From Haloarcula limicola (lineage in GTDB: Archaea; Halobacteriota; Halobacteria; Halobacteriales; Haloarculaceae): a stretch of DNA of 64,000 bases. Below, piece by piece: positions 27,111-35,714 of this stretch. Positions within the stretch are counted from its first letter, which is position 1; every line of letters begins with the position of its first letter. A program made the position numbers and the translations under genes. The stretch spans positions 186,001 through 250,000 of the forward strand of contig NZ_WRXM01000003.1 of assembly GCF_010119205.1 (NCBI RefSeq). The letters are read 5' to 3'. The notes below the pieces were generated by a model, which saw only the letters and a program-made list of their open reading frames with translations, was not told where the DNA came from and did no database searches.

Positions 27111-28157
27111 GTGACGGGTAGATCTCACGTGGCGGCTATCGGAACGTATAGCGCAGCAACCAGTACGGGAGTCCACACGGTCGCAGTTGATCCGGACACC
27201 GGCGCATTGACCCAACTCGACTCCGTCGTCGCCGGCCCGAACCCCACATTTGTCGCCTCGCATCCACACGATGAGTACGTCTACGCCGCAGTTCGGACTG
27301 AACCGGAGGGCCTGATCAAGGCTTTCCAAGTCGACAACGATACCGGCGAGTTATCTCTCGTGAGTAGTATCGAGAGTGGGGCGCTTAGCCCGTGCCATTG
27401 TAGCGTCGACGCGACCGGAGAGTATCTGTTCGTCGCTCATTACGAGGGTGGGTCCGTGTCGATGCTCCCGCTCGGATCCGATGGTACCGTGGCTGCACCA
27501 ACTGCGGTAGTAGAACACAGCGGCGACAGTATCGATCCCGACAGGCAAACGAGTCCACACCCGCACTCGGCTAATCCCGGGCCGGCTAACGACTACCTCT
27601 ACGTACCAGACCTCGGAACCGACCAAGTCATCGTTTACGAGATTCGTCCCGCAGAGGACGATATCACCGTACACCGAACGGTAGATGTTGCACCCGGGTC
27701 GGGTCCACGCCACCTCTCGTTCGGGCCCGATGGCGAGTACGGATATCTCATCAACGAACTCGATTCGACAGTTACTGTTTTCGAGCGAGCCCCTGATGGG
27801 GATCTGAGCGAGCAGTCGAAGATATCTACACTTCCCGCCGATTTCGAGGGCGAAAACAAGACCGCGGAGGTCGAGGTTCACCCCTCCGGTCGATACGTGT
27901 TCGCCTCGAATCGAGGCCGAGATACTATCGTGACGTTCGCCGTTGCTGGAGACGAGCTGCGTCACATCGGCGAGATACCGACCGGCGGTGCGTGGCCTCG
28001 GCACTTCAGCGTCAGTCCGACCGGCGAATTTCTCTTCGTCGAGAATAGGGACACTAACGGGATCGTCGTCTTCGATATCGACATCGAAACTGGCGAGCTG
28101 ACTCGAATCGACGAGCGATTGGCGGTCACAGAGCCGGTTTGCCTTCAGTGGGTTTAG
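27111..28157 (+). CDS. Beta-propeller lactonase (6-phosphogluconolactonase/YbhE family)
   Basis: Seven-bladed beta-propeller lactonase of 348 aa. The YbhE-family signature is present: IGTYSAATSTGVHTV at the N-terminus, the HPHSANPGP loop, YVPDLGTDQV, PRHLSFGPDG, the EVHPSGRYVFASNRG blade and WPRHFSVSPTG. Family members open sugar lactones. Directly downstream of udh it probably hydrolyses glucaro- or galactaro-lactone. GTG 27111 is used as start; GTG 27129 is an alternative. The spacing to udh (46 bases) allows cotranscription. Confidence 0.85.
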   Translation: MTGRSHVAAIGTYSAATSTGVHTVAVDPDTGALTQLDSVVAGPNPTFVASHPHDEYVYAAVRTEPEGLIKAFQVDNDTGELSLVSSIESGALSPCHCSVDATGEYLFVAHYEGGSVSMLPLGSDGTVAAPTAVVEHSGDSIDPDRQTSPHPHSANPGPANDYLYVPDLGTDQVIVYEIRPAEDDITVHRTVDVAPGSGPRHLSFGPDGEYGYLINELDSTVTVFERAPDGDLSEQSKISTLPADFEGENKTAEVEVHPSGRYVFASNRGRDTIVTFAVAGDELRHIGEIPTGGAWPRHFSVSPTGEFLFVENRDTNGIVVFDIDIETGELTRIDERLAVTEPVCLQWV

Positions 28158-28577
28158 CGTCCGCAACTGCTGTAGTTTGCCGAATGCAGAGTTTATCTAT
28201 CACTACGTATTAGTGCAGTCGTACACGGTAGATTATCGCGGTCCCGCCGTCGGTGGAATACGGACTCTGCAAACCGGCGACGCGATACCCGCCGACTCGC
28301 TCGCGTCGCTCATATCGTTCGGTCGATTCTCCGTGTCCGCATTTTCATCACCGCTAATATCTTTCAATACCAGAGATATCCACCCATATATTGTCCCTAT
28401 TTTGACTCTTATCGATACTTCTTCCCGTATAGTCCATCAATAAGGAGATATATTTGCCGAATAGCATCGAGTATACACATATTCTCTATTTTTCTCTCGA
28501 ATCTGAATATCAGGTTCTATCTTCTAGCTATATATTATATATTAGTCTATTTTGTTCTCAGATTGGGTATTTCTAGT

Positions 28578-28587
28578 CATACATAAA
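28578..28587 (+). promoter_or_regulatory. TATA-like element before a small frame
   Basis: The sequence catacataaa is centred about 33 bases before ATG 28616, so a transcript would start a few bases before this codon. Confidence 0.3.
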
Positions 28588-28615
28588 GCGCGTGACAGAC
28601 GGTTTCTCGACATCC

Positions 28616-28744
28616 ATGTCGGAAATCAGGCGCCTAGCAACAGCGCGGCCCGCAGAGTCGCGGACTGACGAGGCCAGCCGTTCGTTCGTCGATGCCACTA
28701 ACCAGCCGTTCGGCCCTTACGAATCGGGTCCGAGCGGGCCGTAG
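28616..28744 (+). CDS. Candidate small protein, 42 aa, unknown
   Basis: Short frame starting ATG 28616 and ending TAG 28742-28744, preceded at the right distance by a TATA-like element. The peptide begins MSEIRRLATARPAESR and ends PYESGPSGP. It has no recognisable domain and could be chance. It is listed because promoter placement matches that of the real genes in this window. Confidence 0.2.
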   Translation: MSEIRRLATARPAESRTDEASRSFVDATNQPFGPYESGPSGP

Positions 28745-28968
28745 CGCGCACGGGGCAAAGCGGAAACGGCGTTTCATTTCTCCTCGCACAGAGAGGGCTA
28801 TCGTACAGTTACCAAGGATCACGGAACGTCAGTTAAAATAACGAGCGTACTTTTGTCATTTCACGCGTGGTGCCGTTCGTCTCTTCCGAAAGAATAGCAC
28901 GAGAAGGGGTGGACAGCGAGGGTTCCGGACGAACCGTCGTGAGTTCGGGACCCCGGCGAAACGGCCGA

Positions 28969-28980
28969 AACTATTTGACC
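28969..28980 (+). promoter_or_regulatory. TATA box of gene 29002
   Basis: The sequence aactatttgacc is centred 28 bases before ATG 29002. Confidence 0.5.
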
Positions 28981-29001
28981 GTTGCCCGCGCGTGAACTGG
29001 T

Positions 29002-29826
29002 ATGGGTCTCGGGTATACGACCATGATGTACGACAGTTCGGAGATAGCAGCGGGCATCGGCGACGTCGCCGCGTGCCAGTACGACGGCGTCGAGATCGGC
29101 CTGGAAAAGGTTCGAGAGGCGGGTCCCGACAGGGTGGACGCGCTGGTCGACGAGTACGACCTCGACCTCTACTGCGTGATGAGCGAGTGGCTGGAGACGG
29201 AAGCCGCGGTAGACAGGGTTGCGTCCGACTTCGATATGCTCTCTGACCTCGACGTCGACAACGTCGGTCTGCTTCCGCCACAGCGCAACCGGCAGGACGA
29301 CGCGACCGTCGAGGAGTGGTTCACGCGCCTCGCCGACGCGGCGACGGACGCGGGCGTGACGCCGCTCGTCCACCACCACGGCGCGACGCACGTCGAACGG
29401 AACGACGAGGTGCGACAACTTCTCGACGCGGTGGACGGACTCGAACTCCTGTGGGACACCGCCCACTACTACCCCTACGGCGAGAACTTCCCCGAGGGTG
29501 ACGTCACCGACGGCATCGAGACGTTCGCCGATGACATCGGCTACGTCCATCTGAAGGACGTGGCCCCACCGACCGGGTTCGACGAGATGCGCGACAGTCT
29601 CTCGGCGGGCGACTTCCACCTCGACCACGTGATCAACTACTTCCGCTCCTTCACCGACCTCGGGCGCGGCAAAATCGACTTCGAGGCGGTCAGTGAGACG
29701 CTGGAGGACGTGGGCTACGACGGCGACATCACCATCGAGATCGAGAACCGGACGGAGAAACCGCTCGTCCACGCCAAGGAGAACTACGACTACTGGCGGG
29801 ACATCCGGCCCAAGGAAGACCGGTAA
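29002..29826 (+). CDS. Sugar isomerase/epimerase TIM-barrel enzyme, IolE-like (paralogue 1)
   Basis: Xylose isomerase-like/AP-endonuclease-2-fold enzyme of 274 aa. Likely metal and catalytic residues are in VHHHGATH (H124-H126), LWDTAHYYPYG (D152, H155), YVHLKD (H183) and TIEIEN (E246). The family includes 2-keto-myo-inositol dehydratase (IolE), hydroxypyruvate isomerase and D-tagatose 3-epimerase; the GxDxxxxQYDGVEIG-type start and the WDTAH block recall IolE. A clear paralogue lies at 32674-33474 on the opposite strand; both start MGLGYTT. An IolG-like dehydrogenase follows downstream. The exact reaction is open. Confidence 0.75.
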   Translation: MGLGYTTMMYDSSEIAAGIGDVAACQYDGVEIGLEKVREAGPDRVDALVDEYDLDLYCVMSEWLETEAAVDRVASDFDMLSDLDVDNVGLLPPQRNRQDDATVEEWFTRLADAATDAGVTPLVHHHGATHVERNDEVRQLLDAVDGLELLWDTAHYYPYGENFPEGDVTDGIETFADDIGYVHLKDVAPPTGFDEMRDSLSAGDFHLDHVINYFRSFTDLGRGKIDFEAVSETLEDVGYDGDITIEIENRTEKPLVHAKENYDYWRDIRPKEDR

Positions 29827-30017
29827 ACCACCATTCCGACGAGGCGTTCGCATCTCCCGAACGGATCTGAGCTCAATACCGTCTCGGCGGTCGCGTCGTT
29901 TCCGTCGCGGTGCAGGGTAGTTACGTGACTGTCGTTTCAACGGTGAGAGCGGTTATCCCGCTGAGCATCCGCGGCGGCCGAGACGCCTCGTCAACTGGTA
30001 GTCGGCGACCACCAGAA

Positions 30018-30027
30018 GCTATAACAG
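30018..30027 (+). promoter_or_regulatory. TATA box of gene 30050
   Basis: The sequence gctataacag is centred 28 bases before ATG 30050, so GTG 30047 is not needed as start. Confidence 0.5.
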
Positions 30028-30049
30028 GCATTGCAAGAAAGTTCGGGTG

Positions 30050-31132
30050 ATGCGATTCGGAATCATCGGCTGTGGCCTCGTCGCACAAGTCATGCATATC
30101 CCCTACCTCGCGGAGCTCCCCGAGGCGGAGCTACACGCCTTCGCCGACCCCGCGGAGGGGCGGGCAGAGACACTCGCGGATCGATACAACGTCCCGCACG
30201 TCTACGCGGGACACGAGGACCTCCTCGCCGAAGTGGGCGACGACCTCGACGCCGTGGTCGTCCTCACGCCGTCGCACACGCACGCCGACGTCGCCGTCGA
30301 CACGTTGGACGCCGGCGTCAACACGCTCGTCGAGAAACCGATCGCGACGAGCCTCGAAGACGCCGACCGAATGGTCGAAGCGGCCGAGGAAAGCGACGCG
30401 ACGGCGATGGTCGCGTACATGAAGCGGTACGACCCCTCCTACGAACGCGCACAGGAGGTCGTCGCCGACCTTGAGGAGATCGACCTCGTCACCGCCTACG
30501 ACGTGGACCCCGACCACTTCCGCATCGTCAAGGAGGTCTACGACCTCGTCGAGGGGATGCCGCCGGAGGACCTGATCGAGGAGAGCGTCGCCGAGCGGCG
30601 AAGCGACATGGAAGCCGCCATCGGGACGGACGACGAGATGCTCCTCGACGCCTACGACTTCCAGTTAGAGCACGTCTGCCACGACGTGAACGCTCTCCGA
30701 GGGCTGTTCGGGGCCGTAAAGAGTATCGACCACGTCAACATCTTCGCCGAAGGCCGGTACGCGACCGCCCACCTCACCTACGAGGACGGCGTGGAGTGCG
30801 TCCTCGAAACGGGTGACTCCGACCGCAAGTGGTTCGAGGAGTTCGTCCGCGTCGACTCGCCCGACGGGATGGTGAAAGTCGACTTCTCGAATCCCTTTAT
30901 CAAGAACACGCCGACCGAGCTGCGGGTCAAGCGGGGCCTCGAAGACCTGACCGACTCGGTGGAGACGCCGTCCTACGAGGAGCCGTTCAAGCGCGAACTC
31001 TCGTACTTCGTCGACTGCGTCGACGGGGAGCGCGACGTTCGGACGACGTTCGCCGAGGCGCGCGAGGACCTGCAGGTCATCGTCGACCTGTTCCGGACGT
31101 ACCGCGGCGAGAGCCCTCGCTCGGCGGACTGA
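30050..31132 (+). CDS. Gfo/Idh/MocA family oxidoreductase (inositol 2-dehydrogenase-like)
   Basis: NAD(P)-dependent sugar or cyclitol dehydrogenase of 360 aa. The Rossmann motif FGIIGCGLVAQ (3-13) is followed by the family EKP motif in LVEKPIAT (95-97) and a C-terminal mixed alpha/beta substrate domain. The usual catalytic HD pair appears as HVCHDVNALRG. It lies between two IolE-like genes, so a keto-cyclitol or keto-sugar product handed to them is plausible. The family is functionally broad (glucose-fructose oxidoreductase, inositol dehydrogenase, scyllo-inositol dehydrogenase), so the substrate is not settled. Convergent with the enolase-type gene. Confidence 0.82.
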   Translation: MRFGIIGCGLVAQVMHIPYLAELPEAELHAFADPAEGRAETLADRYNVPHVYAGHEDLLAEVGDDLDAVVVLTPSHTHADVAVDTLDAGVNTLVEKPIATSLEDADRMVEAAEESDATAMVAYMKRYDPSYERAQEVVADLEEIDLVTAYDVDPDHFRIVKEVYDLVEGMPPEDLIEESVAERRSDMEAAIGTDDEMLLDAYDFQLEHVCHDVNALRGLFGAVKSIDHVNIFAEGRYATAHLTYEDGVECVLETGDSDRKWFEEFVRVDSPDGMVKVDFSNPFIKNTPTELRVKRGLEDLTDSVETPSYEEPFKRELSYFVDCVDGERDVRTTFAEAREDLQVIVDLFRTYRGESPRSAD

Positions 31133-31156
31133 CTCGTCGCGTCTGCACTTCCCCTC

Positions 31157-31166
31157 GAAAAAACGG
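31157..31166 (-). terminator. Oligo-T terminator of the enolase-superfamily gene
   Basis: Minus-strand cccgttttttcg lies about 12 bases after the stop at 31175. Confidence 0.45.
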
Positions 31167-31174
31167 GCTCGACG

Positions 31175-32410
31175 CTATTCCTTGCGGTGCGCTTCGACGG
31201 CGTCCCAGTCGAGTTCGATACCCAGCCCGGGCGCGTCGGGAACCCGAATGCGGCCGTTCTGGATGAAGTCCTCCTCGCGGGCGAGCAGGTCTTCCCACCA
31301 TGGCACCTCGCGGGCGTGGTACTCCAGGGCGACGAAGTTCGGCACCGTCGCCCCGACGTGGGCCGTCGCGGCGGTCGCGACCGGGCTCCCGATGTTGTGT
31401 GGGACGAGCGCCTGATAGTACGCTTCGGCCATCTCGGCGACCTTCTTCGTCTCGGCGATGCCGCCCGTCTTGGGCACGTCCGGCGCGAGGAAGTCGACCG
31501 CCTGGTCCTCGATGAGGTCGCGGAAGCCGTGGCGGCCGTAGCGGTTCTCGCCGGTCAGAATGGTCGCGTCGACGCGGCGCTTCAGCTCCCGCATCGCGTC
31601 GGTGTTCTCCGGCGGCAGGGGGTCCTCGATCCACGCGAGGTCGTACGGTTCGAGCGCCCGGCAGAGGCGCTCTGCGGTCTCGGGACTGAAGTTCCAGTGG
31701 AGGTCCACGGCCACCTCAGCGTCGTGACCGATCTCCTCGGTGACGGCCTCGACGACGCGCTTCTTGTGGTCGATCTCGGGCGGGTCGAAGTGCCGCGAGA
31801 GCGTGTCGACCTCGCGGCCCGAGGGCACGTCGAGGTCGAACTTCACGATATCGAAGCCGTCCCCGACGGCCGCGCGTGCGGCTTTCGCGTAGGCTTCTGG
31901 TTCGTACGTCGAGTCCTCCTGTCCCTCCTCGGCCGATTCGACCATCGCCTCGCCGGCGTGACAGTCGGCGTAGACGGCGACCTCCTCGCGGGTCTTCCCG
32001 CCCAGCAGTTGATACACCGGCTGGTCCAGCAGTTTCCCGGCGGCGTCCCACAGGGCGATCTCGACGCCGCTGATGGCGATGGTGCCGACGCCCTCCTGCG
32101 AGCCCCGACCCGAGAGGCTCCCGCGCATGAGGTTGTACAGCCGTTCGACGTCGGTCGGGTTCTCGCCGACTAAGACTGGCCGGAGATAGTCGGTGATGAT
32201 CTCGTGGACGCCCGGCGAGGGGTAGGCCTCGCCGATGCCGGTGACGCCCTCGTCGGTCTCGACGGTGACGATCGTCCACGGGAAGTTCCCGTCGACGACG
32301 ATCGTATTCAGGTCGGTTATCTCTGCCGCGGGGCCGTCCGCCCGGCGAGGCATCTCGTCGAAGTCGGCCCACATCGTCGCTGCGAGTTTTGAAGCGAAGT
32401 CCTCGTACAT
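31175..32410 (-). CDS. Enolase superfamily acid-sugar dehydratase (mandelate racemase subgroup)
   Basis: Mg2+-dependent dehydratase or racemase of 411 aa. Metal ligands are visible as D236 (VDLHWNF), E262 (WIEDP) and E288 (LTGEN). The His/Asp dyad of the mandelate racemase subgroup is H338 (VPHNIGSP) with D311 (LAPDVPKTGG). K190 sits in the VKFD motif, where the second Lys of the KxK motif is Asp, as in several aldonate dehydratases. A gluconate, galactonate or other aldonate dehydratase is most likely; glucarate dehydratase, which needs KxK, is less so. ATG 32410 is chosen because the frame upstream is Arg-rich and unlike coding sequence. Neighbouring aldolase and sugar dehydrogenases fit a non-phosphorylative route. 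Confidence 0.82.
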   Translation of the reverse strand: MYEDFASKLAATMWADFDEMPRRADGPAAEITDLNTIVVDGNFPWTIVTVETDEGVTGIGEAYPSPGVHEIITDYLRPVLVGENPTDVERLYNLMRGSLSGRGSQEGVGTIAISGVEIALWDAAGKLLDQPVYQLLGGKTREEVAVYADCHAGEAMVESAEEGQEDSTYEPEAYAKAARAAVGDGFDIVKFDLDVPSGREVDTLSRHFDPPEIDHKKRVVEAVTEEIGHDAEVAVDLHWNFSPETAERLCRALEPYDLAWIEDPLPPENTDAMRELKRRVDATILTGENRYGRHGFRDLIEDQAVDFLAPDVPKTGGIAETKKVAEMAEAYYQALVPHNIGSPVATAATAHVGATVPNFVALEYHAREVPWWEDLLAREEDFIQNGRIRVPDAPGLGIELDWDAVEAHRKE

Positions 32411-32673
32411 GATTCGTATCCTGTGTTCAGTGGCACCGGCCCCGGTCCCGCGTCGGAGCGGGACGCGCCGGTGTACCGCGCTTTCTCGGCAACTCGGCAA
32501 GGGCGGGGTAGGGATGGCACGTATCGCCGCATCGACCCCAGTCCGTGCCGAATCGCATCGTCCGTCATATCCACGCTCGGTCAGTTATAAGTTCCGATGG
32601 ATCGGGCGTTCTACGCCCGCGTTAGCGTGGGAACCGACGGTCGCGACTCCGGTGATCTCCGTCCGGTCGGGCA

Positions 32674-33474
32674 TCATTCCGTCGCGTTTCGATGGGAGTC
32701 GATGTTTTGTTTCGCGTGGACGAGCGGGCGCTCTCGCCGGTTCTCGATCTCGATGGTCTGGTGGCCGTCGTAGCCGGCGTCCGCGAGCGCCTCGTCGATG
32801 GCTTCGAAGTCGAGTTCGCCCTCGCCCAAGTCCCTGAACGCCCAGATGAAATTGATGATGCTGTCGAAGTCGACCTTCCCCGCCGTGAGGTTCTCGACGT
32901 GCGTCTCGAAGCCTGCCGGGGATGCGATGTCCTTGAGGTGGACGTATGCGATATCGTCGGCGTACCGTTCGATGCCCTCGACGACGTCGCCGTAGGGATG
33001 GTAGTGAGCCGTATCGAACAGGAGTTCGACGTTATCGGGCGTTCGGTCCAGCCACTCGCGTATCTCGTCCGGCTGCTCGATGTGCGCGCCGCCGTGGTGG
33101 TGGAGAACGACGGTGATGCCCGCGTCTTCGGCGGCCGCGGCGATGTCGTGGAGCCACGTCTCGAAGTCGTCGTCGGAGACCTGTCCGCGAGGCGGCGGCA
33201 GGATGCCGAGGAAGTCCGCCCCGAGGTCGGCGGCGAGCGCCGCCCCGTCGATGGCGTCCTCCGCGTCGTCCTCCGTCAACAACCAGCCGGCCATCACGCA
33301 GTAGAGGTCGAGGTCGTACTCGTCGAGGAGACCAGCTATCCTGTTGGGTCCGGCCTCTCGGAGCTTCCCGAGGCCAATTTCGAGCCCGTCGTATCGGCAG
33401 GCGGCGACGTCGCCGATACCGGTCTCGATCACTTCACTGGGATCGTACATGATCGTCGTGTAACCGAGTCCCAT
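32674..33474 (-). CDS. Sugar isomerase/epimerase TIM-barrel enzyme, IolE-like (paralogue 2)
   Basis: Enzyme of 266 aa paralogous to 29002-29826: both begin MGLGYTT and share EIGL, DEYDLDLYCVM, HHHG, DTAHY, YVHLKD and TIEIENR. Likely ligand residues are H125-H127, D154, H157 and H179. It lacks the NFPEGD insertion of paralogue 1 after HYHPYG. The two copies flank the IolG-like and enolase-type genes, so they may act on successive or stereochemically different intermediates. Leaderless by TATA position. The substrate is unknown. Confidence 0.75.
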   Translation of the reverse strand: MGLGYTTIMYDPSEVIETGIGDVAACRYDGLEIGLGKLREAGPNRIAGLLDEYDLDLYCVMAGWLLTEDDAEDAIDGAALAADLGADFLGILPPPRGQVSDDDFETWLHDIAAAAEDAGITVVLHHHGGAHIEQPDEIREWLDRTPDNVELLFDTAHYHPYGDVVEGIERYADDIAYVHLKDIASPAGFETHVENLTAGKVDFDSIINFIWAFRDLGEGELDFEAIDEALADAGYDGHQTIEIENRRERPLVHAKQNIDSHRNATE

Positions 33475-33500
33475 GACCGTTGATAATGAAATGCGTCGAC

Positions 33501-33511
33501 ATTAATCTTTC
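33501..33511 (-). promoter_or_regulatory. TATA-like element of gene 33474
   Basis: Minus-strand aaagattaatg is centred about 32 bases before ATG 33474. Confidence 0.45.
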
Positions 33512-33562
33512 TGAACGACGGCAGTATTATTGAAGGAAGCGGAGCGGGAACGTGAGGTTGGG

Positions 33563-34714
33563 TTACTGCGACTGCGGTTCCGTCTCGGCGGAGGAGGTCG
33601 CGCGCTTCGTTCGCTCGATGGAGTCGGTCTCGGCGATTCGGTCCCCGGATTTCGGGTCGAATCCGTGGGCGAGTTGCTCGTCGATGCCGAGCCAGACGGT
33701 CTCCCCGCGCGAGGCTTCCACGGTGCTCGGCGCGACGATGGTCAGTTCGATGTCCTCGCCGACGTGGACGTCGATGATCTGCTCGTCGCCCTGCGGCTCG
33801 GTCACTTCGACCTCCGCTTCGATCGCGTTGTCGGTCGGTTCCGTGTGGACGTCGAAGTACTGCGGGCGGACGCCGAGCGTGAACTCGTCGTAGTCGCGGT
33901 ATCGCTCCGCGACCGACGGGCGGAGTTCGACGTCGAACGCGTCGGGCGCGCGCTTCGCGCGGATGCGGTCCCCGTCGGTCTCGACCTCGACGAAGTTCAT
34001 CGACGGACTGCCGATGAAGCCGGCCACGAAGATGTTTGCCGGTTCGTGGTACACCTCGTCGGGCGAGCCGATCTGCTGGATGTTCCCGTCGTCCATCACG
34101 ACGAGCTTGTCGCCCAGCGACATCGCCTCCTCCTGGTCGTGGGTGACGTACAGCGTCGTGATATCCATCTCCCGCTGGAGGACCTTGATCCGACTGCGCA
34201 TGCTGACTTTGAGCTTCGCGTCCAGATTGGCGAGCGGCTCGTCCATCAGGAAGACGGCCGGCCGTCGGATGATTGCCCGGCCCAGCGCGACGCGCTGCTG
34301 TTGACCGCCGCTGAGGTTCGCGATGTCGCGGTCCAGCAGCTCCGGAATTTCGAGCATCTCGGCGACCTCCTCGACGCGCCGTTCCTTGTCCTCCTTGTTC
34401 ACGTCCGCGACTTTCAGCGGGTAGCCGATGTTCTCGCGGACGGTCATGTGCGGGTACAGCGCGAAGTTCTGGAACACCATCGCGATGTTCCGGTTCTTCG
34501 GGTGGACGTCCGTGATGTCGTGGTCGTCGAGCGTGATCGTCCCGGAGGTGGGTTGGGTCAGCCCGGCCAGACACCGGAGCGTCGTGGTCTTGCCGCACCC
34601 GCTCGGTCCGAGCAGGATCGTGAACTCGCCGTCGTCGACGTGTAGGTTCACGTCCTCGATCGCGATCGTGTCGCCGTACTGCTTCTTGACTGAGTCGTAT
34701 TCGACTGTAACCAT
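33563..34714 (-). CDS. Sugar ABC transporter ATP-binding protein (MalK/UgpC type), second system
   Basis: CUT1 ATPase of 383 aa with Walker A GPSGCGKTTT, signature LSGGQQQRVALG, Walker B VFLMDEPLANLDAK, switch HDQEEAM and a C-terminal TOBE-type domain. Last gene of the second four-gene importer; it follows the MalG-type permease by 82 bases. It is distinct in sequence from the ATPase at 13707, so each importer has its own motor. Confidence 0.93.
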   Translation of the reverse strand: MVTVEYDSVKKQYGDTIAIEDVNLHVDDGEFTILLGPSGCGKTTTLRCLAGLTQPTSGTITLDDHDITDVHPKNRNIAMVFQNFALYPHMTVRENIGYPLKVADVNKEDKERRVEEVAEMLEIPELLDRDIANLSGGQQQRVALGRAIIRRPAVFLMDEPLANLDAKLKVSMRSRIKVLQREMDITTLYVTHDQEEAMSLGDKLVVMDDGNIQQIGSPDEVYHEPANIFVAGFIGSPSMNFVEVETDGDRIRAKRAPDAFDVELRPSVAERYRDYDEFTLGVRPQYFDVHTEPTDNAIEAEVEVTEPQGDEQIIDVHVGEDIELTIVAPSTVEASRGETVWLGIDEQLAHGFDPKSGDRIAETDSIERTKRATSSAETEPQSQ

Positions 34715-34796
34715 AGTTATCGTCCCTCCGTAGCCGCGTCTCTCGCCGCCGGTCGGCCGACCGGGGAAGCGGTGCGTCGCTGGAACGACCGTCGCG

Positions 34797-35714
34797 TCAT
34801 TTGCCGACTGCCCCCATGCTGAACCCGCGGACGAGCTGCTGGCGCGCGACGAACGCGAACAGCAACACCGGCACGAGGGCGATCGTCGCCCCGACGCTCA
34901 TGTTGATCCACTGCACCGAGAACTTCGTGACGAACGACGCCAGTCCGACCGGGACGGTCATCGCGTTGCTGTTCAGCGCGAGAATGACGGCGAACAGCAG
35001 CTCGTTCCACGTGATGATGATCGTGAAGATCGCCGAGGCGATCAGCCCCGGCTTCACCAGCGGGACGACGATCTTGAAGAACGCGCCCAGGTGGGTGTGC
35101 CCGTCGATCATCGCCGACTCGATGAGGCTGTCGGGCACTTCCTCGAAGAACCCCTTCATCATCCAGACCGCGAAGGGGATGTTGAACATGGTGTAGACGA
35201 GGATGAGTCCCGGGAGCGTGTTCACCAGCCCGATGCCGCGGAAGATGACGAACAGCGGGATGACGGTGACGATAGGCGGCATGAACCGCGTCGACAGGAT
35301 GTAGAACGGCAGGTGGAAGTCGAGGTCGTAGGGGTAGTCGAACGTGACGAACGCGTAGGCCGCCATCGCGCCGATGGTCGTCGCGATGACGGTCGTCGTG
35401 ATCGTGATGATCGCGCTGTTGATGATGAACTGGATGAAGTCCGGCCGCTGGGCGAACAACTGCACGTAGTTCTCGAAGTGGAAGTTCCACGGGATCCACA
35501 TCGGCGGGAACGACAGCAGCGTCTGCCGGGTCTTCAGCGTCGCCGTCACGAGCCAGTATATCGGGAACAGCGTCCAGACGAGGAACACCCCCAAGAGCCC
35601 GTAGGTGACCGCCTTCGAGACGCCGTATTCGTCCAGCGTCTCTCGGAACTTCTCGAATCCCGACGGCTGTTCGTAGGGCAGTGCGTCCGTCGTCGTGTCT
35701 TGTTTCGTCGTCAT
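34797..35714 (-). CDS. Sugar ABC transporter permease (MalG type), second system
   Basis: Six-helix permease of 305 aa with the EAA loop DSLIESAMIDGHTHLGAFFK followed by PLVKPG. Its ATG overlaps the stop of the MalF-type gene by 4 bases (ATGA), so the two are translationally coupled. Confidence 0.92.
   Translation of the reverse strand: MTTKQDTTTDALPYEQPSGFEKFRETLDEYGVSKAVTYGLLGVFLVWTLFPIYWLVTATLKTRQTLLSFPPMWIPWNFHFENYVQLFAQRPDFIQFIINSAIITITTTVIATTIGAMAAYAFVTFDYPYDLDFHLPFYILSTRFMPPIVTVIPLFVIFRGIGLVNTLPGLILVYTMFNIPFAVWMMKGFFEEVPDSLIESAMIDGHTHLGAFFKIVVPLVKPGLIASAIFTIIITWNELLFAVILALNSNAMTVPVGLASFVTKFSVQWINMSVGATIALVPVLLFAFVARQQLVRGFSMGAVGK

Larger units (their letters stand above)
28158..28968. 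other. Intergenic region between the two sugar islands, strongly AT-rich centre
   Basis: About 810 bases. The part from 28330 to 28600 is unusually AT-rich for this genome, with runs such as agctatatattatatatt. It may be an island boundary or promoter-rich spacer. A small candidate gene at 28616-28744 follows a TATA-like element. No repeat ends, transposase or tRNA were recognised. Confidence 0.45.
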
